Source: Saprospiraceae bacterium
GTDB taxonomy: Bacteria; Bacteroidota; Bacteroidia; Chitinophagales; Saprospiraceae
Direction of reading: 5' to 3'
Length of the DNA stretch: 64,000 nt
Assembly (NCBI GenBank): GCA_013214355.1
Contig: JABSSL010000087.1
Location: 26,815 to 90,814 of the forward strand
Below the pieces are notes generated by a model. That model was not told where the DNA came from. It searched no databases and was given only the letters and a program-made list of their open reading frames with translations. The position numbers were made by a program, and so were the translations under genes. Positions 54,372 through 63,861 of the stretch are shown one piece after another (position 1 is the stretch's first letter; the number at the start of each line of letters is the position of its first letter).

Positions 54372-55388
54372 CTAATCCAAAAAAATCTTTACCAATTGCT
54401 TGCCCACATTTTTGCGTTCAAACAGGCGATTCAAGGCATTCGGCATGTTTTCTAAGCCTTCCAATACATCTTCTTGATATTGCAGTCTTCCTTCCTTAAT
54501 CCATTGGGCCATGTCAGCCTCCGCTTTCGGGAAATGAGGTTCAAAATCATAGATAAAGAAGCCCTCCATCCGACTGCGTGTAGCCCCTATTTTATGCCAA
54601 TTCTGCAAAGCATAGGAAGCAGAGTGTAAATCTTGGTACTGGGAAATTCGTCCGCAACAGACTACCCGCGCGTAGCGTCGTAAATGCAATAGCGCCTGAT
54701 CCAGCATTTCACCCCCTACATTGTCAAAGTACACGTCAATGCCTTCTGGGAAGTAATGGGCTATACGTTCTCCAACATCTTCTTTTAGATAATTGATCGC
54801 CCCTTCATAGCCCAGCTTTTCCGTCAAAAGATTACACTTCTCATCTGTACTGGCCAATCCGATAGCTCTGGCTCCTTTGATACGGGCCAGGTGCCCTAGA
54901 TTTGAGCCTACCCCACCAGCAGCAGCAGAAACCAATACCTGATCTCCTGCCTTCAATTGGCCTACCTCGTACAAACCGAAGTAAGATGTAAAGCCAGTCA
55001 TACCCAATACGCCCAAAGCCGTTGAATAGGGTAGACTCCGCTGTCTTACTTTATACATCATGTAATAAGGTGAGCCATCGCAGACGACATACTCCTGCCA
55101 ACCACACTTACCTTGCACTATATCTCCCACTTGAAAATCAGCGTGGCGACTTTGAATCACCTCCCCTACCCCACGACCCCGCATGAGATCACCGATCTGC
55201 AGGGGTTGTTCGATGCCCGCTCCATCCAGCATGTAGAATTTCATCACCGGTGCCAAGGAAAGGTAGAGGACACGAATTAAGAATTGGCCTGCTTGTAAAT
55301 CAGGAATATTCACCTCCTGTAAGGCAAGATCACTGCTTTTAATGAGGTCACCAGGGCGAGCAGCTAAAACGAGTCGTCGATTCTTCAA
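54372..55388 (-). CDS. NADP-dependent medium-chain reductase (leukotriene B4 dehydrogenase-like)
   Basis: I place the start at TTG 55388 (LKNRRLVLAARPGDL), because family members begin with KNRR-like sequence and the longer frame from 55493 runs back into the preceding gene. The 338-residue protein has the GroES-like half and the Rossmann motif VLVSAAAGGVGSNLGHLA, and DVYFDNVGGEMLDQAL of the PTGR/MDR subfamily. It reduces C=C bonds next to carbonyls with NADPH. It is 19 bases downstream of a lipoprotein gene in the same direction. Confidence 0.88.
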   Translation of the reverse strand: MKNRRLVLAARPGDLIKSSDLALQEVNIPDLQAGQFLIRVLYLSLAPVMKFYMLDGAGIEQPLQIGDLMRGRGVGEVIQSRHADFQVGDIVQGKCGWQEYVVCDGSPYYMMYKVRQRSLPYSTALGVLGMTGFTSYFGLYEVGQLKAGDQVLVSAAAGGVGSNLGHLARIKGARAIGLASTDEKCNLLTEKLGYEGAINYLKEDVGERIAHYFPEGIDVYFDNVGGEMLDQALLHLRRYARVVCCGRISQYQDLHSASYALQNWHKIGATRSRMEGFFIYDFEPHFPKAEADMAQWIKEGRLQYQEDVLEGLENMPNALNRLFERKNVGKQLVKIFLD

Positions 55389-55407
55389 GTTGTTGGATTT
55401 AAGAAAA

Positions 55408-56166
55408 TTAGGGTAATACGAAGAGGGAATCAGGCAGGCTTTCATTGACCTTGAAGTCCGTCCAAAACACTTCATTGGCCAGGACACCTTCATAGTACAA
55501 TTCTACTCTACCGGATTGTAACCATGGGTATTCTGGCTTACTGAAAAATTCAGAATAGATACGTTCGTGCCATCCTCTGGGGGTCTGGAAGCCCACCTTA
55601 ACGATTTTAAATTCCTCCTGATCAATTCCAAAAAAGGTTTCCCCTTGCTTAGGGTCAATTACCTTAACCCAGTGCACCAAGTCTTTTTTCACTGTATCTA
55701 CCCCGGCGAGTTCCAGTTGGTAGTCGTCGTCCAAGGCGTGACGGATGGCGCCGTAGCCAAAGTTGGAAGCCCAGCGCTGATCAGCGGCGGATGGTTCTTG
55801 CTTCCCGGATAGATCATAGGTATTTTGTCCATCAAAGGTTACCACAAATACGGGTTTTTCCTGGTGGAAAGATTCGATACGAACTTTTCCATTCGCAGCA
55901 TGCGCATCGGTCTTGGTACGTTCAAAGATGCGCCACATGTTGTGCTTTTCATGCTGAAAGGCGGTATCTCCTTGATAAAATACTGCATGGCCCATCAAAC
56001 TCAAAGAAAAAGGCCTTTGCCAAAATTCTCCTCCCGCCTTTTCATGAGCCAATCGCATGATCTGCTTGGCCGTTAATGGCTTATTATCCGTCTTTTTCTC
56101 TGCGGATTGGCAAGCGCCAAGCCAAAAGAAAGCACTGGCAAGCAAAAGGAATCCAATCTTTTTCAT
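55408..56166 (-). CDS. Lipoprotein of unknown function, 252 aa
   Basis: The signal MKKIGFLLLASAFFWLGAC is a lipoprotein type with lipobox LGAC. The mature part is predicted beta-rich and resembles outer membrane lipoprotein-sorting/LolA-like proteins: RLAHEKAGGEFWQRP, VTFDGQNTYDLSGKQ, FFGIDQEEFKIVKVGF. No enzyme motif is visible. It may bind a lipid or hydrophobic ligand related to the locus substrate. The reductase gene follows 19 bases downstream and an MFS gene lies upstream. Confidence 0.75.
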   Translation of the reverse strand: MKKIGFLLLASAFFWLGACQSAEKKTDNKPLTAKQIMRLAHEKAGGEFWQRPFSLSLMGHAVFYQGDTAFQHEKHNMWRIFERTKTDAHAANGKVRIESFHQEKPVFVVTFDGQNTYDLSGKQEPSAADQRWASNFGYGAIRHALDDDYQLELAGVDTVKKDLVHWVKVIDPKQGETFFGIDQEEFKIVKVGFQTPRGWHERIYSEFFSKPEYPWLQSGRVELYYEGVLANEVFWTDFKVNESLPDSLFVLP

Positions 56167-56199
56167 AGTCCCTTAATTTGAAGGTATTTGCTCGGCATA

Positions 56200-57462
56200 C
56201 TAGGCCAATTGCCTTATCCTAGGAATAAAGATCATCACGAAGAGTGCTGACAGAATGTGTAGGAAACTAACGATGACGAAAACGGGAGAATAAGAAATCG
56301 TATCTATCATCCAACCGATCAAAGGTGTGAATAGCATCGCACCGAAACTGCCGGCCGAGCCCGAAATCCCCCATACGGAAGCCGCTTCCCTGGCGGGGAA
56401 CAAATCTATCGGTAAGGTAAATAGCGCTGATTGTTTGAACTGTGTGGCAAACAAGGCAAAACTGATTAGGGCGATGGCAACGTAGGGTGAGTCAACATAT
56501 AAGCAGCCGAGAACAGGAACCACAAATATGGCGCCCAACCATATTACCCATTTCCTGGAAGCATCCAGACTTCTTCCCCCTTTCATGAGTTTTTCACCCG
56601 TCCAGCCACCCAAAAAGCTACCTACATCTGCCATTAAGAAAGGGATCCAGGCAAACAGGCCGATTTGCACGAGATTGAAGCCTTTCACATCCGTCAAATA
56701 AGAGGGAAGCCAAAAAACGAAGAAATAAAAAGCGCCATCTGAGATAAAGCGGGACAAGGCTAGTCCCCAAACTTCACGATGCTGAAAGAAAGACCACCAG
56801 CTCAGGCTGCCTGCCTCCTCCTCCGTTTCTCTACTTTCTAAGATATAGGCTTTTTCCGCAGGAGAAATCCTAGGATGTTGCGTCGGGGAATAATAAATCC
56901 ATCGCCACAAAAAGAGCCAAAGAAATCCAATGGCACCTGTAATCACGAAGGCCATCTTCCATCCTATTGCTATGATCAAAGCTGCCATCAAGGGCGGGGC
57001 AATAATCGCCCCCATCCCAGGCCCCATGTTCAATATCCCCACCGCTTTACTTCTCTCCATCTTGGGAAACCATTCCGCAATGGCTTTCATCGCTGCCGGA
57101 TAATTGGCCGCCTCTCCGATACCCAAAAGAAATCGGAAAGCACTCAAACTATACAGTCCTCGACCAAATGCATGCAACATATTCGCAATGGACCACCAGA
57201 CTACCGCTATGGAAAAGCCACGTTTGGTGCCAATTACATCGATCACTCTCCCGGATACCATCTGCATGATGGCATAAGCCAGCAGAAAGGCACTGACAAT
57301 CCAACCGTAGTCTTCATTTGACAATCCGAGGTCCTCTCTGATATAAGGGGCTGCCACTGAGAGTGCTTGCCGATCGATATAGTTAATCGTAGTAGCCAGG
57401 AAAATGGTTCCAATGATCCACCAGCGTAGGTTCTTAATATGAGGATTCGATTTATCGACCAC
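56200..57462 (-). CDS. MFS transporter, anion:cation symporter (ACS/hexuronate) type
   Basis: The 420-residue protein has twelve hydrophobic segments. The start RWWIIGTIFLATTINYIDRQ, motif AAPYIREDLGLSNEDYGWIV and GIGEAANYPAAMKAIAEWFP are typical of the ACS group that takes up hexuronates, glucarate, tartrate and other organic anions. It should import an acid used by the locus. The start lies 11 bases inside the end of the DUF1838 gene upstream. Confidence 0.9.
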   Translation of the reverse strand: MVDKSNPHIKNLRWWIIGTIFLATTINYIDRQALSVAAPYIREDLGLSNEDYGWIVSAFLLAYAIMQMVSGRVIDVIGTKRGFSIAVVWWSIANMLHAFGRGLYSLSAFRFLLGIGEAANYPAAMKAIAEWFPKMERSKAVGILNMGPGMGAIIAPPLMAALIIAIGWKMAFVITGAIGFLWLFLWRWIYYSPTQHPRISPAEKAYILESRETEEEAGSLSWWSFFQHREVWGLALSRFISDGAFYFFVFWLPSYLTDVKGFNLVQIGLFAWIPFLMADVGSFLGGWTGEKLMKGGRSLDASRKWVIWLGAIFVVPVLGCLYVDSPYVAIALISFALFATQFKQSALFTLPIDLFPAREAASVWGISGSAGSFGAMLFTPLIGWMIDTISYSPVFVIVSFLHILSALFVMIFIPRIRQLA

Positions 57463-58351
57463 CGACCTTGGCTTTCTCCTTGTCCTTCATAAAAGTCTTA
57501 AACACAGTCCAAGAAGTTTCATTTGGTCGTGGATCATCCAAGGGTGGGGGCGTCATGTAAGCGGGATAGCGTTCCTGAATCGCAGCTTTCAAGGCCGGCC
57601 ATATCTCTTCCTCGTCAAAGGTGCTAAACCCGGTGGCGTTAAAGACCATGATCCCTGCTCGATCGCCCATTTGCATCCAGGGAAGCCATTGTGCTACTCT
57701 CGACCAGGAGATATTGGACTGCGTCAAAGCCGCAATCTTCGAATTCTCAATCTCGGCTGCCTTATAGTAGGTATTAAAAATTTCCATGGCATGATAGGCT
57801 CCACCAATGTAGGCTTGAAATTCGCTACCCAGTGGATTGGAATAAAAAAGTGGAATCTCCGCTGAGGACACCATGACATCACCATACTTACGCATGGCTA
57901 CTCTCGCCGTAGACTTCCCGGATTCATCCTTTTCATAGGAATAAGCCCGCATGTTTACGGGATCATTCGCAACATGAACCACGGGTACCTCCTGCCCTGA
58001 CCAAGGATTCGTCCATACATCCATAATTTCATTGGTCTCAGGGTCTAGATAGAACATCACCTCCCGCGATACGCTTCTAAAGCCACGGCCTCGAGTGTCA
58101 TCTTCCTTAACTGAACATTGGCGGGTATTTATGCCGATCACATTGAACAGGTGGCGATCTTTCTCTCCGGGGACACGGCTATACGCTCTACCTTCCCACA
58201 TGCCAAAACGCGTTTTGCCTTCTTCGATGGTACCGCAGGTAGTTTTCTGGCGGGTCAAAATGGCATCACGCCCAGTGATAACGGTTTCTTGGGCCGTCAG
58301 GCTACCTCCCATCAGAAGGAGGCAAGCGAAGAATTGAATGATTCGTTTCAT
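57452..58351 (-). CDS. DUF1838 family protein, secreted
   Basis: The 299-residue protein has a signal peptide (MKRIIQFFACLLLMGGSLTAQ) and the DUF1838 pattern: MWEGRAYSRVPGEKDRHLF, NVIGINTRQC, EQ-type NPWSGQEVPVVHVANDPVN and SWSRVAQWLPWMQMGDRAG, with NETSWTVFKTF near the end. The family has no assigned biochemical function. A second, paralogous copy is encoded 22 bases upstream. Both are exported, so they act in the periplasm or outer membrane. Confidence 0.88.
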   Translation of the reverse strand: MKRIIQFFACLLLMGGSLTAQETVITGRDAILTRQKTTCGTIEEGKTRFGMWEGRAYSRVPGEKDRHLFNVIGINTRQCSVKEDDTRGRGFRSVSREVMFYLDPETNEIMDVWTNPWSGQEVPVVHVANDPVNMRAYSYEKDESGKSTARVAMRKYGDVMVSSAEIPLFYSNPLGSEFQAYIGGAYHAMEIFNTYYKAAEIENSKIAALTQSNISWSRVAQWLPWMQMGDRAGIMVFNATGFSTFDEEEIWPALKAAIQERYPAYMTPPPLDDPRPNETSWTVFKTFMKDKEKAKVGGR

Positions 58352-58373
58352 GATATTGGATTAAAGCCTAAGT

Positions 58374-59279
58374 CTATTGTTTAGGATTCATCTTTTTGAA
58401 ATAAGTCCAGCTGGTCTCGTTAGGACTGCTAAACGCTGTGGGAGAATGCCGGTATTCTGGCTTGTTAGCCATCACATATTCCGTCAAGACCTTAGGCATT
58501 TGGTCATAGTCGGTTTCCATGAGCTTATAGCCTGCTCCCTGATAGACCATGTTACCGGGTCGTTGGCCCATTTTGAGCCAAGGTAGCCAGGGGCCAAGGC
58601 GGGTCCAAGAGATGGTGCAATCAATGCTATTTTGATTGGGATCATTCATATCCTTTTCGGAGAAGAAGAACTGAAAGAGTTCTGCGGCCTCGTAATCATC
58701 TGACTGAGAGTTCTCTGGATATTCGGCAGTACTAAGTGGAGAAGGGTACTTTAAGAAGATATCAGCATTCATGCAGATCATGTCTTTTCCAACTTTATTG
58801 TGATTCACGCCCCACTTGCCAAAACGCCCTTCCAACTGCTGTTTTTGGTTAACTGGTGAATTCCAAACGTGCAAGACATCTACCGTTTCTCCCGTATATG
58901 GGTTTTCAAATTGCTCCAATACTTCTCCGGTTTTCAGGTCCGTATATAGCAAGACCTCATTGGTCAATAGTTCATATTCATCTTCTCCTTTCTTGATGGA
59001 ACGACCAATATTATACATCTGAAATCCCATCAGCGGTTTATCGCGCTCGCCATCTACGAAACCATAGATTTTTCCATTTGCATAGTAAATCACCTCCTCA
59101 TTATCCTGCAATGAGCCTCGCACTTTTACAAAAGCAGTTAAGTTATCAGCAGGGTCATCCAAGTCTAAATTCAGTGAGGTTGCTGCAGTAGGATCATCTC
59201 CCCCACCTTCAGTAGCGGAGGGCTGACAAGCTATGCCGAAGAGTACCAAGGCTAGAAAAAGAAGCGTATGTTTTTTCAT
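58374..59279 (-). CDS. DUF1838 family lipoprotein
   Basis: The 301-residue protein is a paralogue of the DUF1838 protein downstream. Its lipobox FGIAC gives membrane anchoring. It shares NPYTGETVDVLHVWNSPVN, SWTRLGPWLPWLKMGQRPG and NETSWTYFKKM with the neighbour. The pair suggests a heteromer or division of labour after duplication. No function is known. It is the first gene of the minus-strand group after the TonB receptor terminator region. Confidence 0.88.
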   Translation of the reverse strand: MKKHTLLFLALVLFGIACQPSATEGGGDDPTAATSLNLDLDDPADNLTAFVKVRGSLQDNEEVIYYANGKIYGFVDGERDKPLMGFQMYNIGRSIKKGEDEYELLTNEVLLYTDLKTGEVLEQFENPYTGETVDVLHVWNSPVNQKQQLEGRFGKWGVNHNKVGKDMICMNADIFLKYPSPLSTAEYPENSQSDDYEAAELFQFFFSEKDMNDPNQNSIDCTISWTRLGPWLPWLKMGQRPGNMVYQGAGYKLMETDYDQMPKVLTEYVMANKPEYRHSPTAFSSPNETSWTYFKKMNPKQ

Positions 59280-59403
59280 AAAAGCAAAGATTGAAAAGAG
59301 GTTTTAACTTTAAAAAAAATGGTTCTCTGACAATTTCTATGTTTTGAAGTCATCCTTTTAGCTCAAAGTCTTACTTCCGCTAGGCACAAAAATTGTCGAA
59401 GAA

Positions 59404-59444
59404 CAAAAAAAGTAGAGGGTATTCCAAACGTTTTGGAATACCCT
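59404..59444 (-). terminator. Rho-independent terminator of the TonB-receptor gene
   Basis: Perfect 13-bp arms AGGGTATTCCAAA (59416-59428) and TTTGGAATACCCT (59432-59444) enclose CGT. On the minus strand the stem is followed by TCTACTTTTTTT (59415-59404). The stop of the TonB-receptor gene at 59594 lies 150 bp before it. Confidence 0.8.
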
Positions 59445-59593
59445 ATTCAATTTATGACATTAATTAATGCAAGTTGCGATTCATTCCAAAGAGCCCAAAT
59501 GCGTCAGATATTTGCGGCAAAACCAAGCTCCTGACTACTTTTTTGCAAAATCTTCCTTTTTTGCGCTCATTCATCGCAACCTGGGTTAATTCC

Positions 59594-62287
59594 TTAGAAA
59601 TCATATCCTAAAGTGATCAATACTCGTCTTGGAATCTGAGAAATACCAAAGCCCAGTACATTGTTGAAATCTGGGGTCTTCTGTTTTTGTACTAAGACAG
59701 AATCATTCGTGCTACCCAACACGAATTGCTGAGGAGCAGAACCATCAAACAAGTTTTTAACCCGAATACCAAGTCTTAGGTTGGTACCATTATCCATTGG
59801 CCAGTTCGCATAGATATTTCCATTGGCGATCGTTAGATCCGGTGTATCGTACAAGTTCAAAGCGCCCACCTTCCGACCAGAATAATTTACCATATCAAAA
59901 CCGATCCCCCAATATTTTGCACGGTATCCCGCATTGAAAGCAAAGATAAAGGTCGGTGTATTGTGAACCTGATTACCTGTTACGTCAATCGCATAGTTGT
60001 TATTGGCTGGATCCAGTTCCACTAGCTCTAAACCAAAGAGATTATTAATGTTCGCTTCTGGAACATCTGGTGTATCGGGATCATCATCATGGTCGATTTT
60101 ATCCAGCGCGATCTGTAAGCCATCGTATTGGGATCTTTGGTAGGTCATACTGGTACGGAAGAGGAGTCCTTTGACCTCGGAAGGTGCATAAGTAATTTGC
60201 AGTTCTCCCCCTTGCACGGTATTCTTACCCACTGGTTGAACAACGAAAGTTTGTCCACCACTCGCGCTAGGGTCAAAGACTGAAGCCAAACGGTTGTTGA
60301 TCACGGTATTAAACAATCCAATATCAAAGCCCAAGTCACCAACGCCAGCTCTATACCCTAACTCTGTATTAATCACAATCTCATTCTTCTCAGGAAGTGG
60401 CGTAGCCAGACCTACTGAAGGTAAGGAGAACGCTCTCAAGAAACTACCGTATACGGCCGATCTGGGGCTAAGCAGGTAGTTCAAACCGATGGAGCCAGAG
60501 AAATCAGAGAAATCTAGTTCATTCTCCTGTAGTTCCGCGGGGTCATAATCTAAACCGTCAATTTCCTCTGGATCATTGTTAAAAAAGCCCGTCATACGGT
60601 CATATCGGATACCTACATTGATACTCAATTTATCGTTGAAAACCATTTCATCACCAGCAAAGAAACTAGTTACACTTTCCTCCTGGTGTGAGGTCGTACC
60701 AGACAAGGAGAAACGATTAGGTGGAGGCGTACCTGGAGGGCCAAACCAAGAATATGTTGGTCTTGGGTCTACGCTAGAATTATACCAGTGTAAGCCTCCA
60801 AAGCGATCATATTTAGCATCACTGTAGTAAAAACCAGCACTTATGTTATGCACCGACGTCCCACTTTTTACCGTGTATTGCAGTCTCGTTTCGTTGACGA
60901 GGTCATTAATCCGTCCGTTTGAATTCGCATTCAAACGCAAGATATTGCTGTTTGCGGTATAGAATGAGCTAAAGGTAATCTCATTCTGATCTCTCCAATC
61001 AAATGCCTGGACCCGAAACTTTTCCACCAATCTCCAGCCATTGCCAAGATCAATATCCGCTGTAATGCCTACGTGGCCACCAATTACTTCTTCTCGGTTA
61101 TCTTCAGCTTGGTTCTGAGTGATTTCATTGCCATTCACGTCCAATATTGGACTAGTGAATTGAATGGGAGCAAACACACTCGTTCTCAGGGTAGATTCAA
61201 AATCGACTTGGCTATTGTCTGGATAAAAGGTATTATGGGTTTCCCATCCATCAGCCAATTTGCCTGTTCCAAGATCATAAGGAACATCGGTAAGGTTATT
61301 GAACTGATTATTTCCCCACATCCCGTAAACTCGGATAGAGCTGGTAGGTGAGATTAAATAGTCCAGATTGGCTCTAAACTGTGTACCCTTATCTTTTTGT
61401 GCCCACTCTTTGTAGCCAGAATCCTCCATCAGATAACCGCCAATATTAAACCTAAGATTATCCGCTAGAGGGCCATTAAGGTTGAAATCAGCTCTGTAGT
61501 CAAAGTCACCGCTGAACTGATGATCATCGCCTACTACATTATTAAATCTAGTAAACGACACGTGGCCACCAATCTCCTCTCCTCCCGTTTTTGTGATAAT
61601 ATTCACAGCACCAGCGGCTGCCGCACGGCCAAATAAAGTAGCACCACTACCCCTTACCACTTCAATACGCTCCACATTCTTATCCAAACCATGGAATTCC
61701 GCCACACCAGCAGAACGGGCCGCAAAACCAGACAAGGGTAATCCATCCATCAAGGTAGTTACATAGGTATTACCAGAAGGAAAGCCCCTAATATTAAAAG
61801 CAGATTTTCGTCCCTGGCTATTCTCTACCGTCACACCTGGAATAGACTGAATAGCCTCTCCGAAGGATTCAGGTTGTTCAGTTTGTAAAGCTTCCGCGCC
61901 TATGGTACTAATGGCGGTAGTTGTCTGTATCTTTCGAATAGGTTGTCGCGTGGCAGTCACTACAATATCAGATAATCGAGTAGCATCTTCGGATAGTACA
62001 ACATCCATCGTGGATCCACTCCCTACAACTAGTTCTTGGCTAATCATCCCGACATAAGAAATAATCAATATATCTCCTTCATTAGCTTGGATCTGGTAGA
62101 CTCCATCTACATCCGTCACGGTCCCCACTGTACTACCTTTCACAATCACATTCACCCCCAACAAACCTACCGTGGGGTCCTCATCAGAAGTAATCTTGCC
62201 ACTGACCGTACCCTGGCCAAACCCAAAGTTGGCGAGGCTTAGACCGAGCAGTAACAAAAAGAAGGTTTTCAAGTGATTAAGTTTCAT
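59594..62287 (-). CDS. TonB-dependent receptor
   Basis: The ATG at 62287 (MKLNHLKTFFLLL) gives a signal peptide; a TTG two codons earlier is less likely. The mature protein starts with a carboxypeptidase-regulatory-like domain (GTVSGKITSDEDPTVGLLGVNVIVKG), then the plug with TQTTTAIST-like TTTAISTIGAEAL, PESFGEAIQSIPGVTVENSQ and VVRGSGATLFGRAAAAGAVNI, and a 22-strand barrel ending VLITLGYDF. It imports a large or scarce ligand with TonB energy. No SusD partner is next to it, so it is probably not a SusC; the ligand may be a siderophore-like compound or the aromatic or acid substrate of this locus. Confidence 0.95.
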   Translation of the reverse strand: MKLNHLKTFFLLLLGLSLANFGFGQGTVSGKITSDEDPTVGLLGVNVIVKGSTVGTVTDVDGVYQIQANEGDILIISYVGMISQELVVGSGSTMDVVLSEDATRLSDIVVTATRQPIRKIQTTTAISTIGAEALQTEQPESFGEAIQSIPGVTVENSQGRKSAFNIRGFPSGNTYVTTLMDGLPLSGFAARSAGVAEFHGLDKNVERIEVVRGSGATLFGRAAAAGAVNIITKTGGEEIGGHVSFTRFNNVVGDDHQFSGDFDYRADFNLNGPLADNLRFNIGGYLMEDSGYKEWAQKDKGTQFRANLDYLISPTSSIRVYGMWGNNQFNNLTDVPYDLGTGKLADGWETHNTFYPDNSQVDFESTLRTSVFAPIQFTSPILDVNGNEITQNQAEDNREEVIGGHVGITADIDLGNGWRLVEKFRVQAFDWRDQNEITFSSFYTANSNILRLNANSNGRINDLVNETRLQYTVKSGTSVHNISAGFYYSDAKYDRFGGLHWYNSSVDPRPTYSWFGPPGTPPPNRFSLSGTTSHQEESVTSFFAGDEMVFNDKLSINVGIRYDRMTGFFNNDPEEIDGLDYDPAELQENELDFSDFSGSIGLNYLLSPRSAVYGSFLRAFSLPSVGLATPLPEKNEIVINTELGYRAGVGDLGFDIGLFNTVINNRLASVFDPSASGGQTFVVQPVGKNTVQGGELQITYAPSEVKGLLFRTSMTYQRSQYDGLQIALDKIDHDDDPDTPDVPEANINNLFGLELVELDPANNNYAIDVTGNQVHNTPTFIFAFNAGYRAKYWGIGFDMVNYSGRKVGALNLYDTPDLTIANGNIYANWPMDNGTNLRLGIRVKNLFDGSAPQQFVLGSTNDSVLVQKQKTPDFNNVLGFGISQIPRRVLITLGYDF

Positions 62288-62358
62288 AAGCAATCAATTT
62301 TGAGCTTTGTAATCCTGTTTTTTATGGCAGATTATTGTTGATGATCTAGGGTTCGCCT

Positions 62359-62401
62359 TACAAACATAAAAAATTAATTTCGTTAATTATTAATATAGTT
62401 A
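62359..62401 (-). promoter_or_regulatory. TonB-receptor promoter and operator-like sites
   Basis: On the minus strand TATGTTTG (62366-62359) matches TAnnTTTG. Upstream of it, GTTAATTATTAATATAGTTAAC (62380-62401) contains GTTAAT and GTTAAC boxes and is followed by the box AGTTAACTATATTTTTT shared with 49522-49538. It sits where an activator or repressor would contact polymerase. Confidence 0.55.
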
Positions 62402-62507
62402 ACTATATTTTTTCTGCGATACCCCACCAAATGCAGTCATTAATTTCAGGATTATGCCGAAATTCAAAACTTATGATGGATTTACTTTTTTTCTCGACCC
62501 AATTAAT

Positions 62508-62536
62508 TAACTTTGTTAACAGTTAATCTAATTAAC
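62508..62536 (+). promoter_or_regulatory. Promoter TAACTTTG and palindromic operator before the DUF3598-like gene
   Basis: TAACTTTG (62508-62515) matches TAnnTTTG exactly. GTTAAT-CTA-ATTAAC (62522-62536), a perfect palindrome, follows at the expected transcription start. The reverse strand reads GTTAATTAGATTAA, the 14-mer also at 49498-49511. Confidence 0.6.
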
Positions 62537-62564
62537 CATTATCGATCTTATAAAAAATAAAAAG

Positions 62565-63077
62565 ATGGTAGAATTAAAGCTCTTCCCGAAGCACACTGGA
62601 ATATGGGACGGAACCTATACTCGGATTGGTGCAGATGGTAATCTCATTGATAAATGGAAAAGTAGGTTAACGATCCGGATGCTACCAGAAAATAAGTATC
62701 ATCAGGTCAATCAGTACTTTTGGGACGATGGTTTCGAGGAATGTTTAGACTTTGGTATTTGCCCATTCAATGAAAAAGGGGAATTGATTTTTGAAAATCC
62801 ACGGCTCTCCGGAAAGGCATGGGAAACAGGTCGAAGTGTAGTTCTAATTTGGGAGTATAAGCATCGTCCTGGGCTGACTCTTTTCGAACAGATTGATCTG
62901 ATTGGAAATGATGACCATCGAGTACGTGTATGGAAGTGGACGGAGAATGACAACTTCCTAGGGATCACTATGATCAATGAACGCAAAGTCGGAAACGAAG
63001 CAGATATCGATCCCAATTTCTGGGTAGAGTTACCGCAGAAGAGAACCAACGGACAAGCCTCGCGATCAGACAAATAA
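62565..63077 (+). CDS. DUF3598/lipocalin-like protein
   Basis: This 170-residue protein has no signal and starts LFPKHTGIWDGTYTRIGADGNL, a pattern of DUF3598/calycin-like proteins, with QVNQYFWDDGFEE and RPGLTLFEQIDLIG following. Calycin folds are small ligand-binding barrels. It is divergent from the TonB receptor across a shared operator, so it may bind or act on the imported compound. A lipoprotein gene follows at 35 bases in the same direction. Confidence 0.75.
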   Translation: MVELKLFPKHTGIWDGTYTRIGADGNLIDKWKSRLTIRMLPENKYHQVNQYFWDDGFEECLDFGICPFNEKGELIFENPRLSGKAWETGRSVVLIWEYKHRPGLTLFEQIDLIGNDDHRVRVWKWTENDNFLGITMINERKVGNEADIDPNFWVELPQKRTNGQASRSDK

Positions 63078-63111
63078 GTATGTACCTTAGACCGTAGATA
63101 ATAACTGCTAG

Positions 63112-63849
63112 ATGAAATACTGGACCTGCCTTGCATTCATAGCGCTGATTTTATCAAGCTGTCAAGTTCCAGAGACTTCCACAGAGGAGACCAAGGATAC
63201 AGCCACTTTGCCTATTGGTGAATGGGATAATTTCCAACAAGTATGGTTGGAAAATACCGATACAGATATGCACCGGGTAGAGGTCGCACAAAAGCACGAG
63301 CATTATCATCTAGCCATTGATTCTTTGGGGCAAAGTAAGGACTCAGTCCTAATCACTTTCTCCTCCGGTAGGAACGGCCGAAACAAACTCGGCGCTTCAG
63401 CAGTGGGTTTGAACCAGATTAAGGTTAAGCAGGATACCCTTTGGATAGAGCAATTGTCTCCACTTGAGGATAACCCCATTACCTATAGATTCCTGAAGTG
63501 TCGATCTTTTTCTGGTTGGCTACAATATCCAGTCCCTGAGTTTCCAGATAGTACTTACTTTCAACGGAATCTTGAGCTGCATGATCAGGGAGGAATGGTA
63601 GAATTGGATATCGAAGGAGTAGATTATACCGTGGAGTTAACTCAATTGGCCTACGCCAAAACCATTAAGATTATGAAACTAGCTGTCTATGAAATGCCCA
63701 TGGATAGCATTGGCATCAACAGCTATGCGGTAAGTTACACTTGGACCAATCCAGCAGCCACACGACTAGGCATCAACTTGCGAAAGATCGTATCCGGCTG
63801 GACGTTCATCGAACCTGGCTACATCAACTCTAACAACCTGAACAAGTGA
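63112..63849 (+). CDS. Lipoprotein of unknown function, 245 aa
   Basis: The signal MKYWTCLAFIALILSSC has a lipobox SSC. The mature part begins GEWDNFQQVWLENTDTDMH and has WLQYPVPEFPDSTYFQ and KIVSGWTFIEPGYIN near the end. I cannot name a family with confidence; the beginning recalls CpeT-like proteins. It follows the DUF3598-like gene and probably belongs to the same operon. Confidence 0.75.
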   Translation: MKYWTCLAFIALILSSCQVPETSTEETKDTATLPIGEWDNFQQVWLENTDTDMHRVEVAQKHEHYHLAIDSLGQSKDSVLITFSSGRNGRNKLGASAVGLNQIKVKQDTLWIEQLSPLEDNPITYRFLKCRSFSGWLQYPVPEFPDSTYFQRNLELHDQGGMVELDIEGVDYTVELTQLAYAKTIKIMKLAVYEMPMDSIGINSYAVSYTWTNPAATRLGINLRKIVSGWTFIEPGYINSNNLNK

Positions 63850-63861
63850 TGTTTAATACTA

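Noticed and set aside
56875..57321. 148-residue plus-strand frame
   Set aside because: It is antisense to the MFS transporter gene and rich in His and Pro as expected of a shadow.
59594..62287. SusC of a SusCD glycan uptake pair
   Set aside because: No SusD-like gene follows or precedes it, and the length of about 898 residues is shorter than typical SusC.
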